Source of the DNA: Phallus indusiatus
Taxonomy: Eukaryota > Basidiomycota > Agaricomycetes > Phallales > Phallaceae
DNA: 64,000 nucleotides
NCBI GenBank assembly: GCA_027605045.1
Contig: JAQFWX010000024.1
Coordinates: 124,001-188,000 of the forward strand
Direction: 5' to 3'
Every line of letters begins with the position of its first letter. The first letter of the stretch is position 1. Under the pieces are notes generated by a model. It saw only the letters and a list, made by a program, of their open reading frames with translations. It was not told the DNA's origin and searched no databases. Shown in pieces: positions 18,781-31,800 of this stretch. The translations under genes and the position numbers were made by a program.

Positions 18781-21700
18781 TTAGTTAGAATTTTTGTGTC
18801 TGAAGAAAAAGAAATCTCCTGACGTGGATGTGACGCCGTTGTGCAACCGTTAACATTGACAGGACTCTGAGGACTGCGCAGTAATGCGAAGTGCAGCATT
18901 CATAGACTGCGACAACAAAATATCAGCATCGCCGTCATCCTACCTATCCATGCATGCCCTACCTTGAATATGAAGCTTCGTATGGCTGCCTTTCCGATCT
19001 CTCTTTGCGTCTCAATGATTACCACGGGTGTGACTACCGCGGAACGATCGCCTTCCATGCCTAGTCGAGGGTCGCAAATCTAGGAACCCACTAGCATTTG
19101 AGTGAATTATTTCTATGCAAGAGCCAGCGAGCACGTAGCACATTCAACAACATTCACGCCCTACATAGGGTGAAATGAGAAATTGTAACATGCTAGTTAT
19201 GGAAAAGAAATTGAGAACTGTTACCATGCCGGGTGGATATCGCATTCCTCTTTATCTCCTTCACGTTACTCGTTTCTTGATTGAGAGAGCGAAGGAGAAA
19301 CAGAACTGTAACGAGAGCGGGAGGAGTGACGTTAGCACATTTTGCATGGATCGTGAGCAAACTCGAGTTCCCCACTTGTTCGAATTTGGAGTGGCTAAGG
19401 TGACTCAGGTCCTCGGTAGAGCTGGTTTAATGCCACGCGGCAACGGTAGTAAAGAGGGCAGGATCCGGAGGTATAAGCGTAGACATAGAAGGCTGGCTTA
19501 GCGCTGGAGTATTCAGAGGTTGTGCGGTAGTGACAGATACAGCACGAGATGCAGCAAACAGGGATTCGCGAAGGGGTAGCTCTGAGCGCAATCTGTAACG
19601 AGACGGATTTTCGAACTTCCTTGACCGAGGATGCTTGGGAAGGTTCGACAACATGGGCTTGCTTGACAGGTTTCACCTGTCGAGTGGGCGCGACGATAGG
19701 CACTGGGACAGCCGTTGACGATGATAGTCTTCTGCTCCTCCAAAACAATTACCGTCACAATTTCTAAACCTCAATACTCGGAGATTGACTACTGCGTTGA
19801 GGATAATTCGGTAGAAAAGGGCTTCCAGCAAGTTGATACATGTTTCTTCAAGCTTGCTCAATGACAGCATCGCCACGCCGTGCCACCCGTCAGCGTTAAC
19901 GGGTAAATCTTTTCAAGTGTGATCTCATTGATGCGCGCATGTCTGATTATCGTGATTGGAAATCTGAGTTGGGTTCGTTTTTAACGGATAATTGATAACG
20001 TAGCTTACCATTCAATCGTGACGTCTAAACGTACTATTCCAACGAGATGATTGGAGAGCGATTGAAAGTTCTTGAACACCCGTAAGCATTTGGCGAATCG
20101 ACGTGATCTTAATATTAGCCTTGGCACGTCGAATGAAAACTCCCGCATGTTCAACAACTGCAAAAGGAATGTTTTTGCTAAGATAGCCTGATACTTTCGT
20201 TTGGAGAAAATTACGGCGAAAGTGTAGGTCATGACACGTACATGACAACGTCTAAAATTTTTTCCGACAAAAGTGTTTTACGCGTTATTGGTTCGATCTG
20301 ACGTCGCATCCACGGACCAGGCTGGATGATAGTTGTAAAGTGGAAAATATCGGATGGGCCCGGCTACTCCCGGTGTGACGTAAACAGTGTGACGCGATTC
20401 GTACTCGCTGGTTTATTTTCCGGAATCCACTCCCAATCCACACACCAATCTTCATCATCATGTCTGTGGATTCCCTTTCGCACCGGCCGTCTTATCCTAA
20501 CGTCTTTGATTGTGGACCGCGATGTGATATATAACGGCACTCCCATCGTGTCAATTCTTTTCTTCCGACTGGGCCGGTTTCATCATCTTTTATACGACAT
20601 TTCCGTGTTTTCTTTGTCATGTACAGCAGACCTATTCGTACTATTGCCCACCTTCCAATTTATCCAGCCGACGTAACCCTCATGTCGTATCTCCCACCAT
20701 CGTTGACGAGCGCGTCTCTTCCAACATTCGTTCAATATTTCAATTCCCAGCCTGATTGGCTCATCTTTGCCTGCTTTTGGCAATGAGAGAATGCTTTTCG
20801 GGTCGATACTCCTTGTTACTACACAAAATGGCGTTAACAAGAAACGACTTTTCATTTCAAGTGCAACTGGAAGCACCGGGGTGACCCTCGCATATCACGT
20901 CTTAGCTTCGAAAGTAGTAAGTACCAGCTATGTCGGAGCCTTTGAAACGAAGCAAAAATAGGTGTTCAACGAAAAGATAATGGTAGAAGGTATTGGAGAT
21001 ACTCGTTTACTATGCAAAGGCCGTCTAATAAACGTTTAGGCTATAATGTTGTTTCAGTTACACCAGACCTTAAGGAATCGAAATGTACATTCTTCAGTAT
21101 GACTTTTCCCTTCATCTTTGCCGTTTAAGTCCTTTTCAATTCCTTTGAGTAGCTTGGAAAGGGAAAACTCAAACTGCAACGGACAATTGGCGAGCGGTTT
21201 GATTTCCAATTGATTCGTCGTGGAAATGGTCAGATTACGGTCTAGGAGTATACTGAGAATTCATACGGCGCTGCTCGTGCTTATAGTTTTGCGTATCGCC
21301 TTGGGGATATGTACGTGACATATGACATTCAGACGTACTATAATCTACTCATACTATGTTTTAAGTTCTGTTGTGCATTCGTAGCCTCAAAAGAATGCTG
21401 TACCCAGAAAGTCTGTAATTGGAGGACCGGTGCGTTTACCAAATACGTTCATTGCAGTCTAATGAAAATGATATTTATTATCATGTCTCTCCACGACTCT
21501 TCGGAGATTTCCGTAAGCTGTTTTACTTGCAAATTTCCAGCTTGTCGCAGAAGGACTTGACATTTGATTGCAAAAATAATTCTGGAAAATATTTGCAGGC
21601 TAAACCAACGGCTGTCTGTGAAATAGCATGGAAGAGTGGGTCTTAAGATTTGATGTGGACAGGTGAGAAGAACGCGACCCACGTCACATCTCTCCCCGAG

Positions 21701-22079
21701 TCCCGTGTTCTTCTTCCAAAGCCATTCATCATTAATTCATCATTGCACATTCTTTGTGCTCCGACGTTTGGCGAGTTGCAGAAGTTTATCAATGGTATCA
21801 CTCAAAACTCAATCCCGGGCCGACTCGGAGAGTATGAGTACTTTGGGTACTTGGTTTTTTTTTTCAATTTTGGAAGGTATGGCTTTTAGTATCATACGGT
21901 GCACACAACAAACTACTTCCAAAAATGACCAGAAAGTCACCTGATGATGTTGACGAAGTTCCCTTGCATGTAGCAAGGGCTCTTGAAAGCACGTAGAAAT
22001 TGCTTCCGTGTTGCACTTATTTGTACATATTTGGTTGTCTACTACATCGACGAGTTGTAACGTTCCTTACTCTTAGACT
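18781..22079. repeat. Intergenic block, type R-A
   Basis: Duplicated sequence that aligns by eye with 28801-31880 and, in part, with 37656-38694 and 47090-47990. It contains a decayed gene (19390-20250) and no other supportable coding region. Short frames such as that near 21310-21560 have broken counterparts in the other copies. Confidence 0.65.
19390..20250 (-). pseudogene. Relic of a short multi-exon gene (R-A gene)
   Basis: Read on the minus strand, similar peptide pieces recur in each R-A block in the same order. The first is an exon with motifs like FSFDVPRL and KCLRVFKNFQSL (about 20230-20010). The next is a segment with LPVNADGWHGVAMLSLSKLEE (about 19920-19850), and the last is a Pro/Ser/Thr-rich tail with NTPALSQPS (about 19550-19480). 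Frames change between the pieces and stops intervene, so this copy is dead. Counterparts lie at 29140-29940, 37690-38560 and 46874-47460. The protein family is unknown to me. Confidence 0.4.
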
Positions 22080-23145
22080 AGGCTCTTACATGACCCGCTT
22101 TTCAAAAGGGCGGTTCTAACTTTAATCTTTATGCATGTACAGTGCGAATCCGCTTTATCAAGCCGATCATCGAACTCCAAAAGTTCTGTGTCCATATCCT
22201 GCGTAATCAGCTCTTTTTCAAAGTCTCTCAACAACCTCACGCTCTCCCGACTTTTCAATCTGGAAAGGACCACGTACGCGTTAAACAGTGTAAGGTAACC
22301 GCTCGGGGGTTACCTAAATCGACGATGACGGGAGACAATGTTTGACCTTGGGCTTTGTAATCCGTGAATGCGTACGTCTGTTAGGGCGACTCAGGGCACA
22401 CACCTAGAGGAGGGAAAACCTAAGATCTATTGAGGGGCAGCGACTAACTACTCACCTAGAGGAGGGAAAACCTAAGAGAACAAGCTTAGGTATCCCCCTC
22501 TAGGGAAAACGCATATAAGTACAGGATACGAAGCGCTCGACTGATCCCCATGGGATCCGAGGAGATACAGACAGAAATCGAGGAAAATCGAAGAGATCGA
22601 AAAATCGAGAAAACGATGGAACTAATGGAAACGGCAAAGTACGGGAAATGGAGGAAATCGTAACACGAAATGAAACCGAAAGAAATCGAAGAAATCGAAT
22701 AATCGGAAAAGGCGCTAGCGTACCGTGACAACGTCGCCGTTATTACGAATTGCGGACGATGAATCCTAATTTTTCCACCATTCTTCAGCTTGAAATCTCG
22801 TGCGACTTTGTCCGGTTCTACGGGCACGACACCTTCGGGTAAATTCTTGAGCTGTATGGTTGTGTGCAAGTCCAGGTGGAAAAGTATCAACTTGGGCAAG
22901 TATCGCAAGTGATGCTCGCGGGCCCCCCTCGATATCACTGTGTCCAAGTAGATCTTTTCCACGGTTCCAAGAGTCCCGTTAGCAAGGTGCGATTTAACCG
23001 ATATTTTAGTCATTATATACACTCTCATGCCTTCGAATAGGCCGAGCTTGTTCTGTAATTCCCATTTATCATGTTGATCACTTGCCCTCTTTTCATCATC
23101 TGTCAGTGCTCGTTTTGTTTCTCCGCGTATTCCGAGAATGAACAT
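22080..23145 (-). pseudogene. Helitron-type PIF1-like helicase fragment
   Basis: The C-terminal part of a PIF1-family helicase as carried by fungal Helitrons. One half (23145-22724) has GLFEGMRVYIMTK and HLANGTLGTVEKIYLD, the segment around the late helicase motifs. The other half (22370-22080) has YAFTDYKAQGQTL, a conserved helicase motif, and VVLSRLKSRESVRLLRDFE, the usual C-terminal end. The halves are separated by a 342-bp insertion, and a frameshift near 22290 breaks the second half. The N-terminal helicase motifs and the Rep nuclease domain are absent, so this is a truncated relic. Confidence 0.75.
22376..22717. mobile_element. 342-bp insertion in the helicase relic
   Basis: GCGTAC occurs at 22370-22375 and again at 22718-22723. 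Removing the interval plus one copy restores a continuous helicase reading across the site, which argues for an insertion with a 6-bp target duplication. Inside are a 25-bp direct repeat (22401-22425 and 22453-22477, core CACCTAGAGGAGGG) and a purine-rich stretch of repeated AAATCGAAGA-like units (22560-22700). Ends show no clear inverted repeats. Family unknown. Confidence 0.6.
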
Positions 23146-23149
23146 ATCA

Positions 23150-23435
23150 GAAGTGTTTTCCCTATGTTACGAAAGTTCTATCTTGAGGCCGTCTTATGGG
23201 AGGACTCGGACGATCGGAAACGAAGTGATACACTTGGAAAAAAAAAACCTACTCCGATAAAGAAAAAAGTACTGGACGGTCCGATGATGCCGGAGAAAGA
23301 AAACCAGAATTGATGAAGAAGCCAAGGGTTGAAAAGGTATGAACGTTATTATCATTAATTGTGCTCAAAATGACAAATGACTGTGTTTCTCGTTTTAGGA
23401 CATCGATGGTGGAGGTTACGCAGTTGTATAGAAGT
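23150..23435 (+). pseudogene. Possible captured gene-end fragment
   Basis: On the plus strand a Lys-rich frame (near 23220-23330) is followed by a credible intron (GTATGA at about 23337 to TTTTAG at about 23399) and a short terminal exon ending GGGYAVV and stop. It adjoins the helicase relic, and Helitrons are known to capture gene pieces. Frames within it do not join cleanly. The assignment is weak. Confidence 0.25.
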
Positions 23436-24156
23436 AGTTATAATTTTAGGATTGAAATACTTCTCTTAAATGAAACTAAGAAATGTGTAGGTTTAAATAA
23501 ACGTGTATGATTGTGTATATGTAAAGGCTGTGCTACATGCAAGGGCTCCGCGACCACAGGCGCCTCTAGTTGAAACAGTCTTAACCGCAGCAACTATTGA
23601 CGTCCTGGCAAAGCGTATTCTCTTCTCATCCATGGATCCGTCTTGAGCTATGACAAAATGCGTTTGTTTGCATCGTTCTGACGATGAACGACCCTCCCGA
23701 TGATCATCCTCTTTCGCCTCCCCACAACTATTAGCATATAATCACCACTCGTTTCTCCTCAAAAGACAGTTCACGTCTTCGTTACTCTGTTGAATGGTGT
23801 TCGTGACCACGGAGCTTCTCGGCAGTCTGCACTAAGCCGATGGTCCACTTTGATCATTGGGAGAATTTAATTATTAGTTGAGCATGTGACTACTGACTGC
23901 AGCCTATCAGCCTATCAGCCTATCACACTTCCAGACCACTATTTCCCTTACAAGAAATGTGTTCCGGCCAATTGATACTGTAAAAATTCATTTGTAATTA
24001 CGGCAAATACATACATTTCCAAACTTCAATCAGAACCCATTGAAATATAAGCGTATGCTGTTAATAAATAGCCCGATCCTTCAAAGCTTGGAAAACAACA
24101 GTGCATTCGATGCGGCTGTACTCTCAACTACCTGTACACGATTCCGCGACACGCAG
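23436..24156. other. Intergenic, 3' flank of copy C
   Basis: About 700 bp with no supportable gene. The part from about 23570 to 24150 resembles 31830-32380 (core GCAACTATTGACGTCCTGGC) and belongs to the duplicated unit. Confidence 0.5.
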
Positions 24157-27100
24157 CTATTGATCTATTTGGCGGGGTGTCTTTGACCAAATGGACTCGA
24201 ACGTCTTTTTCATCCAATTTGTTACGAAGTGGGAGTTTTGACGCTGGATTGAATGTCTCAGTAAGAGGACTTTCAAAGACAATGAAATTTGGGAAACGAA
24301 GTACCTCAGATACCTGAGCGCGTTCTACATCACGATCCTTGTTCGACGCTGCATTTCCAGGTGCAGATTGACCGGTAGTGACCTCGAGTTGTGTGTGGGA
24401 CACACCTGTAACTTGTCCAAATTCACGCACAGATGCTGCTAATGCAGAATGAACCATGTCTCTGAATTCGTCATCCAACCGGCATATATCAGGTACGTTT
24501 GCCAAGTCGTCAGAGTGCGCAAGTTCATTCATAGAGTCAAATAGCCTGTTTAACTCGTCCCTCTCAAGCTTCGATTTTACAAGCCGGAAAAAACTTGTTG
24601 TTTTGCATTTGGAGAACACGAGGAGTTTCCATAGTTGAAAAAGCACGGAGGGGTTGTAAAGAACTGTGAACAGGGGATTCTTCTTCGCGCTCACGGATTT
24701 GAGGAGGTCCATTATGATTGGGTATAACTTCGTGTTCTCTCTTAGAGACCGACAATTTTCGAGGTTGAAAAGGCATTTTGAAAGGTGGGATACTCGATCC
24801 TGTGTATGATCGAGATCATTCAGGAGGATTGTGGATAGATGTTGTCGGTTATGGGGCACAAGCAGCAGCAAGAACAGGGGAGGTATGTTAAGCGCGAAAT
24901 TCGGAATGAGATCTCGCGAGTACCATTGATATAGGAGGGAGAGGTCGTGGTGATTCGTAAAAGGCAGGTCATTATCTAGTTGAATGTTCATTGAGATCTT
25001 CATATGAGACAGAGATTGAACTGCGCAAAGTCTGGCTTGATCTGTCATAGACTCGCACCAAAACGAGTCCACGCAGCAAATATCTCCGAAGAAACGAAGA
25101 CCAACCTCTAATGTGCGAGGGCTACCAAATAACTTTGTATGGCGCTGAAACTCCTGAAAAACATTTTCCAAGGACTCCTGTCTTTTTTCTTTATCAGTGA
25201 TGATCGGATCATCAGAAGTGAGGTTACGATAAATGGCGGTAAAGAGGAGATAGCGCGTTTTATAAGATTTAGCTTCCGATGAATAGTCGGGGTCAACAAG
25301 CCCAAAATAACGAAACAGGTATTCAAACCTCCACCATCCCAGTTCTTCACTATTAAAGTGTACTAACCCCGCGTTACGGATAAGGTCACGGGTGGGATCG
25401 AGCTTCCACTTGAATAGACTGTCAGTTCCGCCGGTGAGTATATGCGTAGCCACCGTGGCATCAGCTGACGCTTCAGCTAATAGTTGACACCATATAGACA
25501 GTGGAAGACTGGAAGCACCGTTGATGGCATCAGGGAGAGTTTTGCGCAGTTCATATAACACGGAAAATGCAATGCGAAGATAGTTTTGATACTCTTCTTC
25601 CTCCAGCTGAACTTTTACCGCATCGGGAGAAAACCGAAGTGCCCACAAGAGAGTACGGTCGGAATCCTGGAGACCCAAACACAGGCCATGACGTATATCC
25701 ACTGTATTTCCTTCACTAACATCCAAGGTACGACAGAGATCTCCGCGAATTGAGCTTTCCATTTTTTCGCTGATAGTTGGATGAACGGCTGCGCATCGTG
25801 CGATAATTCGATGAACACTTCGGTTTTGAGAAGTCTCATAAAGCCATACGAGCGCCTCAAAGTCAAGGGATGTTGCGTGTTTGACAGCTCTTTTGATATT
25901 GTTTTCTCTCCACTTTGTGAATTTCGGGAGGTTGTAGGAAAATATAGTGGTTCGGAGTCTTTTTAAACCACGGCGAACTGCACCCGTTAATCTTGAAATG
26001 TACATGAATCCATGTCCAACGGTGCGTTGGGCGTAAAGAACGAGATGCCGAACATCACTACACAGAGCTTTGGAATTGATTTGTCTCCAGACGGCTTGAA
26101 AACCCCCATTTAGGATTGCGGTGATCTTTTGGAAAACTTGTTGTAGAATAAAGAAGAATATCCCGATGTAAATCGTCAACGACGTTGTATATGGACATTC
26201 CAGGTACCAAATGGGCAGCATCACCGAAATAAAATATAATGTATAGGTGATGCCCGCAATGAATACAATTGTCCCGGCGATATGAATATCCAACGGAAAC
26301 AATAGTATAATAATGCCAGTAAGGAACATGCCAACGGCGAGATGAAGGAGGATAGGGAGAAGCTCGACAATCGCTGCAACCTTCCACGACTCAAAGCCAT
26401 TATATCGCAACTGTCTGGCTCGAGCTTTTTCATTCGGGGTTCCGGGAATGGAAGTCAGATAATAATAGAGCCACTGCTTCGCGAGAACAGCAAATAACGC
26501 CGTAGATAATGTGATCGCCAAACTCGTAAACCATAGACCGTTCACCAACAATGTGTTTGTGGATGCTATAAATGGCGATGTAGGTGTCATTGTCGCGCTG
26601 GGTACATTGCTTGCCGGTACCCCACTAAAATTCGCTCGTAATAGCTGAACTGCTTCAGATAATAAGGATGCAGAAACTTGAGTATTGTCTTTCTGCAGAC
26701 TTTGTGATTCAGAGGCCTGAGAGATGAATGTTGTTATAACGCCAGAGAAGAGACCAGCCTGATATATAAAAATAAGCTCTGATATCATGATTACGAATAA
26801 ATATTCCGCCTACGAAAACAAGAAGTACGTCCACCGTCTCTTTCCACCCTTCTGCTCTCTCACGATCAAACGATTCGGCTTCGTCGAGGTATGTCAACCA
26901 AACGCGAGCATTGTCGGAAGCCTCTTCTCCAAATTTATCTCGGGGATACTTTTGCTCGTAATCATATCTATTATTCGCTAACATCCATCACGTTGAATCA
27001 ACCAAATTATACGGAAATTTCAATCAAGATACTCACATCCAGTTTCTTGAGAAAAACCTTTGGGTAGTCCGAAAAGCCTTTTACGTTCTGCCTTGTCTTG

Positions 27101-27463
27101 TTCAAGTTGGGTTATATGAGAAGAGCTGGGAACTGGTTTGTTAGGAGCGGCCTCTATAACGTACCTCGGTGATAAATCTTCATATACTGTTTCATGGAAC
27201 AGAAGTGACTTACCAAGAAAATCGCGGAAAAGGCTCATTAAATTCTCTATTCTTTCGTCAGACTGTTGTTCCGTCGTTGGCACAGCAGGAGGTTGGTCGC
27301 CTTCTTCGTTCAAAGGAGTCAATGCCACGTTTATGTACGGAGACGTGGGACGTTCACTTTGGTCATCAGGTCCTTTGGAAACCGTTCCAGAGCTTTCGCC
27401 ACCTTCGTTAGTAGCCTGAATGTGCGGTGCCGTTCTTTCTTCTAAGTCAAGTGTTTCCGACAT
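24157..27463 (-). CDS. DUF6535-domain multi-pass membrane protein, copy C (1023 aa)
   Basis: Five exons: 27463-27214, 27153-27037, 26977-26814, 26758-24305 and 24243-24157. Introns of 55-61 nt have GT-AG ends and all phases agree. The first 120 residues are polar and probably disordered. A conserved segment follows (YEQKYPRD ... YLDEAESFDRERAEGWKETVDVLLVF), then about five hydrophobic segments (roughly residues 172-192, 248-270, 303-331, 336-361 and 368-385), which form the DUF6535-like core. The remaining 600 residues look helical and soluble. The last exon encodes a conserved tail (SIWSKTPRQIDQ). The family is common in Agaricomycetes and has no known function. Membrane location is inferred from the hydrophobic segments. 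Open through 3 kb, so probably functional. Confidence 0.85.
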
Positions 27464-28800
27464 GGAGTGTTTCTGGTATTGCGTACGAGAGTTATGTGTA
27501 GAGGTAAGAGAGGTTCCGTAAAATGCGCCTAATCCAGAACTTAAGTAGCCTGCCGCCTCGTTTTTACATCGCGCGTGATATCAAGTCGATACGTGAAATT
27601 GTGTGAATGATCAGTATGGAACACAACAATAACATGACAGGAAGTCCAGAGACCAATACACTTTCCGGAGGCTATCGGCAAATAAACGATGAACGACCAT
27701 TGGGTCACGTCGCCAATACAGTGCCTATAATCTTTGTGATGGCAGGTATGTATGGCACAGCAAAAGCCTCTTCTTCTCTTCTCTTCTCTTCTCAGTTTCA
27801 ACTTTCGTACAGTCACTGAATCACACGAACCGCCACAGCGACTTCCAGAAAAAAATCTATTTAGCAACCTGCAATTATCAAGTCAGATCATATGGTCACT
27901 CACACCTTGTATCGCAAGTATGCTCTGTGTTATATCTCATTCACACTGACACCGCTGGATGGGCACGTGCATGATGTGGTCAGCTCTTTATCAATGTTTA
28001 TAACATTTTGAATTCATTTTGCTATTACAATACGTCGAAGTTCCTAACATCACCTAAAGATTCAATTAAATCCGGTCAGCCACGTCACATAAAAAACTTG
28101 AGCGAGGCGCACATTTTAATCGCCTAAGACCGAGTCGTGGCACAGCAATTTTCGATAATCGCCCCAATAGATCCTTATATATAAGCACGTTTTTGGTGAC
28201 TGATTACTGAACCGCACCTTACAAGTTCATGGTTTATAACAACTTAAGTTGAGCGCTGAAATATATCACAATCTTCAGCGAGCGTATCATTGTGCTGCCT
28301 TTATTTGGTAGTTGAGAAGCGTTGAAGTCTAACGATCTGCCAATTCACCTTTGCATCGTCGACGATCATTTCATGTTCAGCAGTCTAATCATGCTTCAAC
28401 TCTGAAACGGTTTTGAATAGCGTGGAAAAGGGCGAAACGAGATATGTCGTGCCATATGTGAATGATATATTTACGGAAAAAAACGAAGATGGGCGATAAC
28501 GGCCGGTACGATGGTGTTTTTAATACCGAAGCCCTACGACGCAAATGAAGGGCAGGGTGAAGGATGGCACAAAAAGACCGACTAAAAGAAATTCGCTTCA
28601 TATCTGTTAAATCACTACCCGCCATTTCATTGATTAAGCTCACGTTATGCCAGCCGCGATGGGTTCTGAGCCCTAGCTCACTGACAAAGAAAGTCTGCGT
28701 TTGCGCAACGCCACCGTAAAACAATGATTCGTCTTCATGAAGGGTCGGATGCGCATTTGCAGCCGGGTAATGGATTATATTTCGTCTGTAGAATATTGGC
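27464..28800. repeat. Upstream block of copy C, type R-C
   Basis: Similar to 8298-9583 over most of its length, including a (TTCTC)n-like tract near 27771-27798. No gene is supported. Its right end near 28800 holds the uninterrupted version of the chromovirus target site. Confidence 0.6.
27651..27720 (-). promoter_or_regulatory. Conserved CCAAT/ATTGG promoter cluster of copy C
   Basis: CCAAT-type pentamers around 27653, 27697-27703 and 27713, the central CCATTGG about 234 bp upstream of the start codon, as in the other copies. Confidence 0.45.
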
Positions 28801-31800
28801 AGCTTAGTTAGTTTTTTGTGTTTGAAGAAAAAGAAATCCCCTGATGTGGAGATGAGGATGAAATGAAATACTTACCTTGAGAAAGGTTTGGGAGTCGAGA
28901 CGTTCAAAGCAGCTTGAAAAATGCCCTGAATATCACGTCCCTAGGTCCCTCCTTATGTCCTCCGCATTGCTGTTCTTGATGAGAGGGCGAAGGAGAAACA
29001 GGGAGTGTAACGAGAGCGGGAGGTGCGACGTTAGCACCTTTTACATGTATCCTGTGTTCCCCAGTTGTTCGAGTTTGCAGCAGCTAAGGTGGAGCAGGTC
29101 TTCTGTGCAACTGGCTTTGAAGCAGGCGGCGACTGTATAATTAAGAAGCTGGCTTAAAAGTGACAGCGGCAGCAGTAGTAAAGGGCACATGAGGTACAGG
29201 CGTAAAGGTAGAAGGCTGGCTTAGCGCTGGAGTACTCAGAGGTTGCGCGACAGCAACAGATACAGCAACAGAGATTGGCAAAGGAGTAGTTCTGAAGTGA
29301 AGTCTGTGGCGAGATCTTTGAGCATCCATGACTGGCAACGCTTGGGACGACTCGACAACAAGGAGTTGCTTGACATGCGTCGGTTCAGGAACGGGATGAA
29401 AACCGTTGACAATGATGGGTTCTGCTCCTCCAAACAACTACTTCTGCGGGTTCGAAGGGATCCAGGATTGATTCCTGCAAGACGATTCGGTAAAACGCTG
29501 TCATAAGGGCTTCCAGAACGCAGATACAGGCCTCTTCGATCTTGCTCAAGGAAGGCATCGTCACGTCGTGCGACCCGTTAGCGTTAACAGGTAAGTCTCC
29601 CCCAGGGTGGTCTCGATGATGTGGGTATTGCTGATTCTCGTAATTGTAAAGGTTAACCGAGTTTTTTTTTTAGCGGATAATGGATAGCGCACCGTTCAAT
29701 CATGTAATCTAAACGTGCTCTTTCAACAAGATGACTGGAAAGATCCTAAACGACTGCAGGCATTTGGCGTATCACTGCAATCTCAATATTTGCTTGGAAC
29801 GCAGAATGAAAAGTTTGGCATGTTAACCACCTTCATTATTCCCAGGTATGGCGTCAACAAAGGCAATTAGAATGTTTCCCTTAAGATAGTTTGATGCTTT
29901 CGTTTGAACGGAAGAAAATGCGAAGAATGTAAGTCATACCATGCACATGTTCGGATGACGGTGTCTTTCATATTTTCCAACAAAGTGTTTTCACGCGTTA
30001 TTTGGTTCGGTTTGTCGCTGCATCCACGAACCAAGCTGGATGATAGTCGTGAGTGAAAAATATCGCATGGACGCGGCTACTCCCGGTGTGACATGCACAG
30101 TGTGACGCGATTGGTCTACCCCCTCCTACTCCCAATCCACCCTAAATCCACGTCCCAATCTTCATTTTCACGTCTGTAGATTCCCTTTTCACCAAGTTGA
30201 CAACATCCAATAACGCAACTGTCAATATTCTACAGAAGCAATCCAAATCTTACACACCGAAAAGTTATGTAAAACGCGCACTGGCCGTCTCATCCTAACG
30301 TCTCTGATGATGGACTGCGATGTAATGTGTGTTGGTATTCCCATTCTATCGATTATCCACAACTTGTGTTCATCACAAACATTTCTCCACATAGGACCCA
30401 TTTCATCGTCCTTTATACGACATTTCCGTGTGCCCTTGGAACTATTACACACAACCGACTTAATCGTACTCTTGCCCTCTTCCACCTTATTTCAACCGAC
30501 GTAATCCTCATGTAATCACCCACCATCGTTGACAAGCGCGTCTCCTCTAGCGCTCCACCTTCAGGCTCATACTACAGGTTTCGAACTTCGCTTGCTATTA
30601 GTAGTGAGAGAGAATGCCTTTCGGATACTCCTCGTTACAATGCTAAATGGCGTTAACGAGAGACGACTTGTGTTTTCAAGTGGAAGGGCGGGAAGTACTG
30701 GAGTGACCCCCGCTATATCACGTCTTGGCTTCGAAAAGTACCAGCTATGTCGGAGCTTTTGAGACGAAGTAAAAAATGGGTGTTCATTGAAAGGAAAATG
30801 GTAGAAGGTATTGGACATACTTGTTGACGATGCAAAGGCCGTCTCATAAACGTTTAGGCTATAATGTTGTTTCAGTTACATCAGACCTAAGGAATCGAGA
30901 TGTCATATATTCTTCAGCACGACCTTTTTCCTTCCTCGTTGTCGTTCAAGTCTTTTGCAATCCCTCCAAATTGCTAAGAAGTGGAAAACTCAAGCTGCAA
31001 CGGACAACTGGCGAGTGGTTTGATTCGCAATTTATCCGTCGTGGAAATGATCAGATCACAATCTAGGAGTATGCTGAGAACTCATACGGCACCGCCCCAT
31101 GCTTACAGTTTTGCGTATCGATCTGGGGATATGGACATGAGATATGACATCCAGACTAGCCGGCGTTGCATCACTCGTGGGTACTATAATCCAATTATAC
31201 TGAGACAGGTATGTTTTAAGTTCTGTTGTACATTTGTAGCCTCATAAGAGTGCTATACACGGAAAGAAAGATGTAATCCGTCTGTGGTTGGAATACTGGA
31301 GCGCGTTTACCAAATACGTCCATGTTGCAGTCTAATGAAATTGATACCCATCATCACGTCTCTCCACGACTCTTCGGAAATTTCCGTAAGCTGTTTTACT
31401 TGTAAATTTCCAACTTGTCGCAGAAGGACTTGACATTTGATTGCAAAAATAATTCTGGAAAATATTTGCGGGCTAAACCAACGGCTTTCTGTGAGCATGG
31501 AAGAGTGGGTTTTAAGATTTGATGTGGACAAGTGAGAAGAACGCGACCCATGTCACATCTCTCCCGAGTCCCGTGTTCATCTTCCAAAGCCATTCATCAT
31601 CGATTCATCATTGTACATTCTTTGTGCCCCAACGTTTGGTGAGTCGCAGACGTTTATCAATGGTGTTACTCAAAACTCAATCCCGGGTGGACTCGGAGCG
31701 AGAGTATAAGTACTTTGGGTAATTGGTTTTTGTAACATTGGAAGGTGTGGCTTTTAGTATTATACGGTGTACACAACAAACTGCTTCCAAATATGACCAG

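Noticed and set aside
22401..22477. CRISPR-like repeat pair
   Set aside because: Only two 25-bp units, in a eukaryotic transposon-like insertion.
23071..23313. Plus-strand 80-codon ORF over the start of the helicase relic
   Set aside because: Its first half is the antisense of recognisable helicase sequence. Only the later Lys-rich part is kept, as a weak captured fragment.
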